Origin: Liopterus haemorrhoidalis
Lineage: Eukaryota; Arthropoda; Insecta; Coleoptera; Dytiscidae
DNA length: 64,000 nt
Direction of reading: 5' to 3'
Assembly (NCBI GenBank): GCA_963971575.1
Contig: OZ020616.1
Span: 28,252,306 to 28,316,305 of the forward strand
Shown here one piece after another: positions 46,518 to 57,695 of the stretch. Below the pieces are notes generated by a model. It saw only the letters and a program-made list of their open reading frames with translations, ran no database searches and was not told the DNA's origin. Both the position numbers and the translations under genes were made by a program. The stretch's first letter is position 1, and every line of letters begins with the position of its first letter.

Positions 46518-47586
46518 TGTGAATTTTCACACATTTCAGGATTTCGCAGGTATTAAGTAAGTGAATGATGATTATTTGGGATGCCAAAACAAATTTTATG
46601 TTAAAATATTTTTTTGTTAATTTTAATTCGAGTGCCTAATATCATTATTTAGGTTTCTAAATATGTGCAGTTTTTTTTTTTTTTATATAGCAAGGTTCAT
46701 TAAAATTTTGAACATCGCGCCTATGACTTCCATTGGTTATTATAAGTAATAAGCTCCGCTTCTCTGATTTCGTATACATTGCAACATAGAATTAAATTAT
46801 AATTTCAACAATTGCCACTGGTTATTAAATTTACGCTTTTAAAAATTAAAAACAACATTTGCCAAAATATAACTAGAATTTTGAAACAATATTTTAAACA
46901 AAATAAAAATGCAAAAAACCGAAAAAATAAAATTGTCTCCAGACCGGAAGCGAACCTTGGTTTGCAACTTAGAAAGCGTCAAGGTTAACCATTACACCAT
47001 TAAGGCGTACTGGTTTACTGTGTTACATAACGTATTAAATATTTACATTGTCAACCAAAAAAACACAAAAAATGCGTTATTTTCCGAAAACATAATCTGA
47101 TCAAAAATTCCTGTTGTACTATTCCGGTTCACACCAATGTACATTACTTAGAATTTTTTCAGATTTTTAGTTTAAACCATGGGCTATAAACCATGTTTAG
47201 TTTAAACAAATTGTCGCACACCCTGATGTGAGACATTTTTTTTGCACAATTTTGGCAAAAATCACCTCAAAATAATTTATTTTGCAAAAATAAAATTTTG
47301 ATCATTAATGCACGTACTAAGGGCTTTCATTTGATACCCTACTCAGAATTAAAAAAAAAAATATATTTATTTTTTCGATAAGCACATATTTGTTTATATT
47401 TTTAGGGAGATATGTTTTTTAGATGTTTTAGTATTTTTCCTATGTGCGGGTCAAAGAATTGCATAACATGGCAAATTTCAACTCTCTAGGCTTAGCCGTT
47501 TGGCTACAATTTATACCGAACAGACAGACAGACAGATGACACAATGACGGTATAAGGATTTTTTGGTCATACCTACAAAACCCTAA
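46518..47586 (-). mobile_element. Helitron/HINE-like repeat, copy 3
   Basis: Minus-strand copy with the palindrome tgtgaattttcaca at 46518-46531 and atacctacaaaaccct at 47569-47584. The GACA tract near 47520-47536 is the reverse of the GTCT tract. Its tRNA-like patch differs from those in copies 1 and 2. Confidence 0.7.
46925..47035 (-). other. tRNA-like patch inside HINE-like copy 3
   Basis: On the minus strand the A-box-like ttaatggtgtaatggttaac and the B-box-like aggttcgcttcc are about 30 bp apart. The sequence does not align with the patch in copy 2, although the flanks on both sides do. Confidence 0.55.
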
Positions 47587-47917
47587 AAATAATATCTGAA
47601 GATTTGCAAATTATTTATATCGAGTATGGTATTTCAAGATTTAGCGGCGTGACGTATAGACACTAAGATCTTAACGTGTTGTAATTCTACCAATTCTGTA
47701 TTATATAAACTCTTCTGTCACTTGTTATGAATTATTTAACTCTTTTACTCATTCAGAAGGAAAAAATATCGCTCCAAGGTCGCCACATTTTAATTTTTAT
47801 TCCGGTGAAAAGTGTATAAAAATTAAAAGTAGCACAATAAAAAATCAGTCATTATATATACATTAAGTATACACTGTATACTTAAATGGTACGAACGGGT
47901 TAAAATATTTTCATTAA

Positions 47918-48142
47918 ATGTCTTTTAAATACACCCATAGCATTAGTAAATTAAAGGAAAATATTCAAATGATCCTAAATACGGACAAGCCCACTCGTAA
48001 AATCCCACTTGCTGTGAACCCTAAACATGAGGTCGCAATGAGCGTTTCAAATATTGCAAAAAACTATACCAGCAATTACCTCCTATTGCAACAGTTGGCT
48101 TATAGAAAAGGCAACCTTTCTACTGCTGCAGAAAAAAATTAA
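47918..48142 (+). CDS. Possible small protein of unknown function, 74 aa
   Basis: An open frame starts MSFKYTHSISKLKENIQMIL and ends LAYRKGNLSTAAEKN. Its amino-acid composition is balanced and not repeat-like, unlike most frames in the window, and it lies outside recognised elements. A TATA-like tatatatac stands at about 47855. There is no recognised domain, signal peptide or membrane segment. It could be a single-exon small gene, an exon, or a chance frame in AT-rich DNA; I give no function. Confidence 0.25.
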   Translation: MSFKYTHSISKLKENIQMILNTDKPTRKIPLAVNPKHEVAMSVSNIAKNYTSNYLLLQQLAYRKGNLSTAAEKN

Positions 48143-48968
48143 TTTAACTGTTCTATATAATCAATTAAGAATCTAATTAAATGCACTAAATAGATCGCAT
48201 TGTTGTAGTTTGCATACATTTTTAAGAAATTAAATGTTTAAATCCTTTTACATCCAAGTATATTTGAAATCTGCTTTTTGAATCTCGTAATACAATTTTT
48301 TTTACAAAAACTTAATTTAGGTTTGTTTTATTTTTACATTTATTCACAGTAATTGCATTGAAAGAAAAGTCTCTTTTAACACTGTACGAATAGTGACAGG
48401 GTCAGCAAAGCTTTTAGCCAAATGTCCTTTTCCTGTTTAAACACACAAAAGAAATAAAAAATTAATTAGAGATTTTTTTGTCTTGAATTTCTTTTCATCA
48501 GATTTTCGCATTCAGTGAGGATTTTAATGTTGCGTAACTATCTTCAAATTATATAAATAAAAGGTAAATTAATTAAACATTGGTACCCTTTTAAGTTTAA
48601 GTAATAACAATAACATTGTTCTCTCCATATTGTATTGCAAAAATTTTGCGCGGGCCAGGGTATGTTTTCGAGCAGTACTTATTCTATTACGTGCTGAAAT
48701 ATTAAGTGCCATGAAATCCATCTCCTAATTAAGTTGGATTTCATATGCAATAAGGCATCTAGCTTATTAGGAAAATATGTCAGTTTATTACGCTAATAAA
48801 ATATATTAGGACATTGACATAAGGAAAAAGAAATATATTAGGCATATGAGTATTTTTAATGAGTTGGATTCCATAAGCTTTAAAAGAATAAATCTTGATT
48901 AATGTAAACAAAATAATGTTTTGTCCAGTAACTAGATAATTGTTCTAATAATTATTAGCATCTCCTAA
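48143..48968. other. Unassigned AT-rich sequence
   Basis: The 16-mer catctcctaattaagt occurs near 48719 and 48959, and agttggatttc/agttggattcc near 48734 and 48863, suggesting an old insertion or local duplication. No gene. Confidence 0.35.
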
Positions 48969-49397
48969 TTAAGTACACTGTATACCAATACTTGTTAGAT
49001 ATTTGGTTAGCTGATTTCTCCATCTCTTGTGAGGTCTTCCCACTGGTCGACGGGTATTCAATCTTCCTTCCCATATCTTCCTAACCATTCTGTCTTCCCT
49101 CATCCTCATAACGTGTCCTATCCACTGTAATCGTCTGCCTCTGAGTTCTTGGGTGATACTTGGCCTTGAGTACAGTTCTCGGATATCTTTGTTCTTACGG
49201 ATTCTCCATTCACCATTAATTTGAATGGGACCAAAGATTCGGCGTAATATTTTATTTTCGAAAACTATGAGGTGTTGTCGATCTCACTTTGTTAAGGTCC
49301 ATGTTTCGGAGCCATACATAAGTACGGGACGTACTTTAACTTGGTATAACCTGATCTTGGTGCTTCTCGACAAGAGTTTAGTTTTGAGAGGGGACCA
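48969..49397 (-). pseudogene. RTE-like LINE ORF2 C-terminal relic
   Basis: One minus-strand frame reads SPLKTKLLSRSTKIRLYQ, RPVLMYGSETWTLTK, a stop, DRQHLIVFENKILRRIFG, NGEWRIRKNKDIRELYSR, GRRLQWIGHVMRMREDRM and RRPVGRPHKRWRNQLTKY, then a stop at 48969-48971. The YGSETW, FE-x-K-x-LR-x-IFGP, RLQWIGHV-x-RM and RPVGRP-x-KRW blocks are the conserved end of RTE/BovB-type ORF2. Only one nonsense codon interrupts about 140 codons, so it is a relatively young 5'-truncated copy. The end matches the tail at 30789. Its own 3' untranslated tail is not evident. Confidence 0.85.
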
Positions 49398-50180
49398 AGT
49401 GCAAAATCGACGATGCAACTTCTAAACCGTTCAACGCATGTTTCTAGGCGTACTATGGCCTGCGCCATTACGATTGCGTGCCTCGCGCTACCAGTTTTTA
49501 CAAGAATATAGATTTTAGAAGTGTTTCTTATTCGAAAAAATTTAATCACCGAAATATTTATATTTGTATAAATAAAATGTTTTCCTATTTTGTTTAAAAA
49601 AAAAGAAACAATTCGATACTGGCCCAAATGTGCTGATATTAATAAAGTATCGGAAGATTAGTATCGATGATAAAATCGCGATATCGAATAAAAAATATCG
49701 ATACTGGTATCGTATCAATAGTATCGGAACATCCCTATCGAGGAGTTAATAAGAATAGTAATAATAATTTATAGATAACAAAAAATTATTTCACTTATTT
49801 CAGGTTAATGCTTTTGAAACACTGAATCGTCAAGAAGATCATATTGCACGGCAATCTGTTGACTGACACTACTCATGAGGGTTATTGCTCACCATCTGCT
49901 CCTTCGACTCCGTGGTTAGCCGACTGACATTTAAGATGATGACAAGGCAATAACGAGATTCAACTTCTTGATTCCCTGATAGGTTATCCTGTCAAGGAGG
50001 AAGGTCCGAGTCCCGGATTCCACGAGGTGGACGGTAGGTTTTTCCCAGCTACCATTGTAGTCCAGGGCGATTTTGAGATGGATGTTGAGAGTGGGCACGC
50101 TAATTTTTGCAGAAATTGGTTCGAAATAACTCACATAACAATAATTGAGTTATCCTCCCCGCCAAAATGTTCGGGAACAT
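49398..50180. other. Unassigned; one hAT-like end and a GC-richer island
   Basis: At 49640-49737 sequence rich in tatcgatac ends ggaacatccctat; the reverse complement (atagggatgttccgatac) is a familiar hAT terminus. A GC-richer island at about 49985-50110 is open on both strands (a 67-codon minus frame 49931-50134) with no recognised motif. Confidence 0.35.
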
Positions 50181-50689
50181 TGTTTAAAAATTGAAAATAT
50201 TAAAAAATATTTTTTTTTTCTTCTTTTTGAGCCCATAGCTGTGAAATTATTCATTTCTGAGAAAAGTTATGAGGAAATAAAAGTTTCGTAATTAAATTTC
50301 CTACAAGATAGGATTATTTAGAAATTTCAAAAATTGTTAAACTTTCTGCAAAATAGCAATAACTGCTGAAAAAAACACTAAAAAACATGTGTTTGCATTT
50401 TACTTTTTTTAATGACTTGTATTGTACTTAGGACCTCCAAATTTCACCCTGTAAAACTTTATGATATGATAAAACAACACTGTATATTTCATTAGGATCG
50501 GTTCGATAGGTTTTGCAAAATAATTTTGCAATCCAGGATTTGTAAAAAAAATGCAATTTTGCAAAATATTGCAGGACGCAAAGTAAAGCAGATAGAAGGT
50601 TGTTTTTTACATATAGAAGAACACTTCAGCTTTCATCTGCAATTTGCAGAATTGAAATTGGTTAATTAGGACGGCGTTGGGAATTTTTT

Positions 50690-51017
50690 AAAACAATTTT
50701 GGCAAAAATAGCGCCAAAATAATTTATTATGCAAAAATAAAATTTTGATCGTTAATTCACGTACTAAGGACTTTCATTTGATGCCCTACTCAGAATTTAA
50801 TATTTTTTTTTCAATGAGCACATATATTTTTAGGGAGCTATGTTTTTTAGATGTTTTAGTATTTTTCCTATGTGCGGGTCAAAGAGTTGTATAAGCATAT
50901 CAAATTTTACTCTTTAATTTAGCCTTTTGGCTACAATTTTTACCGAACATACAGACAGACAGACAGACGACCAAATGACGATATAAGGGTTTTTTGGTCA
51001 TACCTACAAAACCCTAA
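50690..51017 (-). repeat. HINE-like repeat, 5' half only
   Basis: Minus-strand fragment with gggttttttggtcatacctac at its right end, a GACA tract near 50953-50970 and the conserved tatgtgcgggtcaaagagtt block. The 3' half is absent. Confidence 0.7.
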
Positions 51018-51700
51018 AAAGAGAAATGATATAAATGTAAAGAGGGAAATATAAAAAATTTTAAAACTCTGATTACCTTACAACCAAATAATTAATTATC
51101 AAAGTTAATCTAAAATATAATTAAAATTTTAGTTATTTAATAATTTTAAATAAGAATAGTTTTCTCTTGGTAGGTATTCTGTTTTAAGTGCAAAGGCCAA
51201 TTTACGTTATCAAAAATTTGTTGTAATTTCTATATTCAAGATATACTTATTTTATATTGTGTTTCAATTTTATATTAATTTTGAAGTTTTTAAATTTTTA
51301 TTTTATTATTTACTAACCTATACAATCAAAATAACAAATACCATTAAAGTAAATAAATAAATATTGTTATTTTATCTATTTATTTATTATATATACTTTT
51401 TATTTTTATATTTTTATTTATTTATTTATTTATTTTTTTTATATAAACTAAATTAAATCTTCAATAGTTGTACAATCGCTATTTCGTGTAGCACCACTTG
51501 CTAGGGAACCTTAAATAATTTTATAAATATCTATCTGTCGAATAAATACATCAATTTTTTTCAGATACTCTTCAATCGGTAAAAATATGTTTTTTTGGTT
51601 AACTCTGTTGCCTTAAGTAAATCTAAATTAATTAAATGTGTTAAATCTGCCATTATTCTATAACAAATTATTTGTTTATATGTTTATATGAATAATTAGA
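51018..51700. other. Very AT-rich sequence with TTTA repeats
   Basis: Low-complexity tttatttatttattta at 51411-51440; nothing else recognised. Confidence 0.4.
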
Positions 51701-51813
51701 TATACGTTTTGTTTCCTTTGCTTATATTCCGTTTATTTTTTTGCATAAAAATCATTTTTGTTACAAAAACTGACCTTTCTTTAAAGATACTACCTACTAC
51801 TACCTACCAGCCA

Positions 51814-51963
51814 TTCGATGTAAATGCACCTGAAAAATGCGTGTACGACCATTCAAGAATACCGATAGGAGAACCGCATACGAAACATAGAGAGTTGCGT
51901 ACACGAATGATTTCAAGAATTGGACCCCAGGCCCTGCTCATGTCTCAAGGAACCCCTACATAA
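51814..51963 (+). CDS. Possible terminal exon or ORF fragment, unknown
   Basis: Within the open frame 51709-51963 the part after a plausible acceptor (ctactacctaccag, ending 51810) reads PFDVNAPEKCVYDHSRI, GEPHTKHRELRTRMISRIG and ends QGTPT with a taa. Composition is protein-like while the upstream part is AT-rich filler. No domain recognised and no neighbouring exon found; it could equally be a transposon fragment. Confidence 0.2.
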   Translation, partial: FDVNAPEKCVYDHSRIPIGEPHTKHRELRTRMISRIGPQALLMSQGTPT

Positions 51964-52034
51964 AAATTAATGCATTTCTAAATGATAAATCAGGTTGAAG
52001 ACTTTATTATAATACCCAAGAATATAATAGCACT

Positions 52035-52070
52035 AGGGGCCTCAGCCCGGCTACGCCGGTCTTCTCCCCT
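52035..52070. other. GC-rich nested hairpin, unit 1 head
   Basis: Outer stem AGGGG (52035-52039) with CCCCT (52066-52070); inner stem CCGGC-TAC-GCCGG (52047-52059). It is repeated at 53064-53100 and, with compensatory changes, at 54426-54459. Confidence 0.85.
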
Positions 52071-52076
52071 ACGTTG

Positions 52077-52107
52077 TTAAAACTCGTCGCTTCGCGACTC
52101 GTTTTAA
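52077..52107. other. Perfectly symmetric hairpin, unit 1
   Basis: TTAAAAC, TC, GTCGC, loop TTC, GCGAC, TC, GTTTTAA: a 7-bp and a 5-bp stem separated by a symmetric TC/TC mismatch. The copy at 53107-53137 is identical. Confidence 0.85.
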
Positions 52108-53050
52108 TATAATTTTGTCGCACTTGTCGATTATAAAACTCGTCGCTCATCTTTTTTTAACACTATTTTATGGAAATTCCCCCTGCAAATGTCTTAAGTT
52201 TTATCGTTAATTCACCTTAAATACTTAATTAGTTTTCTTCTATCAAGAAATGTGAAATCTCGTCCCATTTTAAAATGCAAAAAATTTGACAGCTGTCACC
52301 TTCTGAAATCTTGTAAGCATATTTCCAATAATGGCCCAGATTCTTTGAAAAATGTTTTCTGATGCCTCAAAATATTATCTCGCACGTCAAATAAGCTATC
52401 TTGAACCATTATCACCACTTAACACTTTGATTAACCCTGAAATTTTTAATATCTATAAATCTTTTTTAACACTATTTTATGGAAATTCGCCCTGCAAATG
52501 TCTTAAACTTTATCGTTAATTCACCTTGAATCCTTAATTAGTATTCTTCTGTCAAGAAACACGTTCAAAATGTGAAATCTCCTCCCATTTTAAAATGCAA
52601 AAAATTTGACAGCTGTCACCTTCTGAAATCTTGTAAGCATGTTTCCAATAATGGCCCAGATTCTTTGAAAAGTGTTTTCTGATACCTCAAAATATTATCT
52701 CGCATGTCCAAAAAGCTATCCTGAATCATTATTACCATTTAACACTTTGATTCTCGCCGTAGATATTCTGGACCGGCCGTCTTGTATTAAGAATATTTTT
52801 GAATTATCGTCTGATAAAACCTGTCCGTGCCGATCAATGGTGACTTTGATTCGACACGGTTTCGAGGAAAAAATGCATTATTTTTATCAATAAAAATTAG
52901 TCAGTACCCCCTGTCGAAATAAAATTAAGTCTAAGCACTAAAAAAATATCACCCGGATAAGACGGCGGTTCATTTTCCTCTCTCCGCGTTACCGGAAAAA
53001 TGAAGATACACCAGAAGTTGAATAGAACATATATATCAACACTTGTACAA

Positions 53051-54411
53051 TATAATAGTAGACTAGGGGCCTCAGCCCGGCTACGCCGGTCTTCTTCCCT
53101 ACATTGTTAAAACTCGTCGCTTCGCGACTCGTTTTAATATAATTTTGTCGCACTTGTCGATTATAAAACTCGTCGCTCATCTTTTTTTAACACTATTTTA
53201 TAGAAATTCCCCCTGCAAATGTCTTAAGTTTTATCGTTAATTCACCTTAAATACTTAATTAGTTTTCTTCTATCAAGAAATACGTTCAAAATGTGAAATC
53301 TCGTCCCATTTTAAAATGCAAAAAATTTGACAGCTGTCACCTTCTGAAATCTTGTAAGCATATTTCCAATAATGGGCCAGATTCTTTGAAAAATGTTTTC
53401 TGATGCCTCAAAATATTATCTCGCATGTCAAATAAGCTATCTTGAACCATTATCACCACTTAACACTTTGATTAACCCTCAAATTTTTAATATCTATATA
53501 TCTTTTTTAACACTATTTTATGGAAATTCGCCCTACAAATGTCTTAAACTTTATCGTTAATTCACCTTAAATCCTTAATTAGTATTCTTCTGTCAAGAAA
53601 CACGTTCAAAATGTGAAATCTCCTCCCATTTTAAAATGCAAAAAATTTGACAGCTGTCACCTTCTGAAATCTTGTAAGCATATTTCCAATAATGGGCCAG
53701 ATTCTTTGAAAAATGTTTTCTGATGCCTCAAAATATTATCTCGCACGTCAAATAAGCTATCTTGAACCATTATCACCACTTAACACTTTGATTAACCCTG
53801 AAATTTTTAATATCTATAAATCTTTTTTAACACTATTTTATGGAAATTCGCCCTGCAAATGTCTTAAACTTTATCGTTAATTCACCTTAAATCCTTAATT
53901 AGTACTCTTCTGTCAAGAAACACGTTCAAAATGTGAAAAATCCTCCCATTTTAAAATGCAAAAAATTTGACAGCTGTCACCTTCTGAAATCTTCTAAGCA
54001 TATTTCCAATAATGGCCCAGATTCTTTGAAAAATGTTTTCTGATACCTCAAAATATTATCTCGCACGTTCAAAAAGCTATCCTAAACCATTATTACCATT
54101 TAACACTTTGATTCTCGCCGTAAATATTCTGGACCGGCCGTCTTGTATTAAGAATATTTTTGAATTATCGTCGGATAAAACCTGTCCGTGCCGATCATTG
54201 GTGACTTTGATTCGACACGGTTTCGAGGAAAAAATGCATTATTTTTATCAATAAAAATTAGTCAGTACCCCCTGTCGAAATAAAATTAAGTCTAAGCACT
54301 AAAAAAATATCACCCGGATAAGACGGCGGTTCATTTTCCTCTCTCCGCGTTACCGGAAAAATGAAGATACACCAGACGTTGAATAGAACATACATACCAA
54401 CACTTGTACAA
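53051..54411. repeat. Tandem unit 2 (about 1.36 kb)
   Basis: Same as unit 1, but with three subrepeats (starts 53181, 53502, 53822; period about 320 bp) in place of two, which accounts for the 333-bp length difference. The tail again contains ggaccggccgtcttgtatta. The 73-codon frames at 52672-52893 and 54033-54254 are alike only because the DNA is duplicated. Confidence 0.88.
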
Positions 54412-54542
54412 TATAATAGTAGACTAGGAGCTTAGTCGGCTTCGCCGACCTGCGCTCCTACGTTAAGCAGGGGGCCTCCGGCCCCCTGCCTGTACAGTGG
54501 TTAATGAAAAGACGCACCGCGGGCACGCCCGCGGAACTTGCT
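54412..54542. other. Third hairpin head with additional GC-rich hairpins
   Basis: tataatagtagactaggagc starts a third, diverged head: outer stem AGGAGC/GCTCCT (54426-54431, 54454-54459), inner stem GTCGGC-TTC-GCCGAC (54435-54449). Next is GCAGGGGGCC-TCC-GGCCCCCTGC (54467-54489), then CCGCGGGC-AC-GCCCGCGG (about 54517-54534). The strings are extraordinary in such AT-rich DNA. Confidence 0.85.
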
Positions 54543-55800
54543 GTAATGGTACACAAAATCACGATACGTATATGTCCTTTTTATAGAGGAGAACAAAAAT
54601 CCCTTTTACTGTGTGTGCAGAAACGAATAGACGGTCTTTTAGCTTGTTGTACTGTAGACAATCTGTAATGAAGGAAACTAATAATTAGTTACTGAGTATC
54701 TGAGCTTGTTGATCTAGTCAAAAAAAGGTATTTTATGAATAATAAGACATGATTTTATTGATCAACTAATACGTCTCGTACATCATATGGTTTATTTTCT
54801 ACTATTCTATTTACATAAAACAATATGCCTTAGCAACGATATAGCACACCATGATCGTTAATTAGGGTAAATGTTGCATAGTTATATTTTCGCTAACACG
54901 GCCAGACTGACACGCGGAACGTTCTCGAGACGCAACTGTATTCTTCACACCATTAACAGCATTGTTGTTATCAGCAACAGCAAGTTGAATATCACCAGTG
55001 GTCTGCTCCATACCAACTACAGCATCCTGCATCTTGCATACCAGTAACAGCATCCTGCATACCAGGGATCCATTCTTGAGCTGGTCTACCATTTATCTTC
55101 TACTGCATCTTGAAAATCTTCACCTAATTCATAACCTGTAAATAGAGCAATTTGGGCGCAGAATTGATCTTTCACAAAAGCAACCATGCACCAATATCAA
55201 TTAGTTAAAATAAATATTTGATTACAACAAAACCTTCCAATAGCAATATATAAATCGTGATCTGAAAGTTTAGAGAGTTTTTGTTATCATTTCATTTCTC
55301 TACCACGAACTCAGTATTATTATTATGCCTGTCACGTGATTAAGGAAGTGACGCACCGCGGGTGCGACCGCGGAATGTTATGGTAATGCATCGTGGTTGG
55401 GCTCTTAGAACAGAAAACTAATGTAAAGAGGCGCGTATTTCGTTATTTAAAAAGTAGCCTTTTGTAAAGAATCACTTTTCTCAGTTAGGCTTGCTAATTA
55501 AAACTTGATCAATCTAACCTGACCTACCTGTTAATTGACTAAGACAAATAATTCACCGAGGGTGTTGCGTTCGTATGGCCTACATGATAGATACCTTACA
55601 TGTTATAGTTTTCTAATATTGATTCGTTTTCTTTAGTTAATATTACTGCACAGTTTGATGGCTTTCTTTTAAGGGTGAAGTTTCGCTGACCATCTTGATA
55701 GATCAAAAGTTTTTTTTCTTTTTTTTCATTATGTAGGTGGTGGAGTTCCTGTAGTATTCAAATTTCATTAGTGTTTGATTCTAACAGATAGTTAACTCAA
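54543..55800. other. Unassigned sequence between hairpin units and satellite
   Basis: Apart from the minus-strand ORFs listed separately, there is a second gacgcaccgcggg motif with CCGCGG/CCGCGG arms at about 55352-55374, matching 54510-54535 and followed by similar ggaa...gtaatg sequence. No other feature. Confidence 0.4.
54862..55187 (-). pseudogene. Two overlapping small minus-strand ORFs, unknown
   Basis: An ORF from the ATG at 55187 reads MVAFVKDQFCAQIALFTGYE then LGEDFQDAVEDKW and stops at 55086. A second in another frame (55092-54862) includes KMQDAVVGMEQTTGDIQLAV, then ADNNNAVNGVKNTVASRER. A short duplication (ggtatgcaggatgctgtta and ggtatgcaagatgcaggatg) lies at the junction, so one original protein with GMQDAV repeats may have been split by a frameshift. 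The composition is protein-like and not like the neighbouring satellite. No family recognised. Confidence 0.3.
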
Positions 55801-57695
55801 TTTGTTGTAACATTCTTTTACATTCCAGGTTGAACGTGTATATATCTCATGTTGTTATCTTCATATTAAAACTATGAATTGAAAATTATTAAGATTAGTA
55901 TTTTAATTATAAAATAAAAAGCTATGTAAAAATCTTTTTGGATTTATAAAGCAAAGTTACTTACTGGTATGAGAATTTTAATTTTTTAATCTTTTTTTTT
56001 TCTCTTGTATGTCTGTATTAAGTATCCTCATGATAGTATAACATAATGTTTGTATTGTTTTCAACTGATGTTTGACCGAATAAAATTTGATTCATGGTGG
56101 TATATCTATTTAAATAAAACAGTTATATAAAAATTGTTGTTAGGAATATAAAGTAAAACTTCTTACCGAGTGTTGGTGTAGCTCCTAAATGTGCTACTGT
56201 TTTTCAAGTATTTCTTCCGGTTTCATTTCAATCAATTCTTGTCTCAATAAAAATTCTCTTAACTAATATATCTACTACAAAATAAAAACATATTTAAAAA
56301 CCAAGATATATTATAATCGTAATATTAAAAAGAATTTAAAAAAATCTTACTTTGAATAGTATTATAGATGTTCATGTTTCTTTCGGAGTATAAATATGGC
56401 AAAAAATATTTAAATATTAAATAAATTCTTCAATGATATTAAATATTACCGATTGTTATATATATTTTTTTATTTATTATTATTATTATTATTATATATA
56501 TATATTTTTTTTTCTTTTTTTTTCATCAAGCAAATTTTTTGCTTCAGTTCGGATTTATCATCATATGACTTATTTAAGACAATAATTTCATTAAATATTC
56601 ATTTATGTTAATTTTTCGGGTGGATTTATTAAAAAAATTTAACTAAATTTTGAATATTAAATAAAGCCATTGATTATATCTAATATTGTTTATTCTGTAT
56701 AAAAATGATTATTCGTTATCATTGCATGACATATAAAATTATCATCTCATGGAGCTTTATGTATATTAATTTTTCGGATGGATTTATTAAAAATTTTCAA
56801 CTTAATTTTTGGTATAAAATAAAGCTATTGGTGATATCAACTATTGCTTGTTTTGTATTAGATTAATTATTCGTCACATCATTTTTCTAGCACTTCATGA
56901 CTTGTATAAAATAATCATCTTATGGAGCATTTATATATATCGACTCTTCGGTTGGATTTATTAAAAAATTTCTAGTTTTGTTTTTTTTTTATTAAATAAA
57001 GTCATTTTGATGATAAATATTGTTCGTGTATTATCAGATTAATTCTTTGTTGCATGACTGTTTTCATTAATTCATTACTTATTCAGTATGCTCATCTTAA
57101 GAAGCATTCATATATTATTAGCGTAGCGTACCTATTTAAAAATAAACAAATATATAACAATTGTTTTAAAAAATATAAGGGAATATCTCTTATTGAGAAC
57201 AGTATTGAAGCTATTCAAATCTTTCTTCGGGGTTTTCGTTAACATTTTAACGGTATTAAATAAATGGCAATCCTCCTTTTAATCATTTTTTGAATGAACA
57301 AAATTGATTCAAATTATTAAGTATATCTGTGCTAAAACTAAAAATATATATTGAAAATTATAACATAATATAATCATTGAAAAACGTAAATAAAAAATAC
57401 TTACTGAATAAAATATTGGAGATTTTTATGTTTCATTCTGAGCATTGAATATCGTTAAAAAAGTTTTTATATTATTATTATTTTTTTTACTTCATGACTC
57501 CCATAAAATAATCATTTTACATTCATGTGTATAATCTTTTGTCGGGTTTTTTGTGTCATCTTTTTGTCGGGTGAGTTTTACATGAAGCCATTGGTTATAT
57601 TAAATATTGCTTCTTTTGTATTAAATTCATTATTCGCTGTACAATACTTTTATCTCTTCATTATTTATATAAAATCGGGAGTTGAGGTAGGAATT
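55801..57695. repeat. Degenerate edge of the satellite array
   Basis: Blocks such as ataaaaattgttgttaggaa, attaaataaagccattgatt and tttttcggatggatttatta recur every 155-205 bp with low similarity. They match parts of the 186-bp family to the right, so this is the old, mutated margin of the same array. AT-rich microsatellites are interspersed (56470-56515). Confidence 0.65.

Larger units (their letters stand above)
52024..53050. repeat. Tandem unit 1 (about 1.03 kb) with hairpin head
   Basis: Starts tataatagcactaggggcct, followed by two hairpins (52035-52070 and 52077-52107), then two subrepeats of about 310 bp beginning at 52151 and 52461, then a unique tail with ggaccggccgtcttgtatta and gataagacggcggttcattt. 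The next unit starts at 53051. Confidence 0.88.

Noticed and set aside
52672..54254. Conserved 73-residue protein encoded twice (52672-52893, 54033-54254)
   Set aside because: Similarity follows from recent tandem duplication of the DNA; flanking non-coding sequence is equally conserved, and the composition is not convincing.
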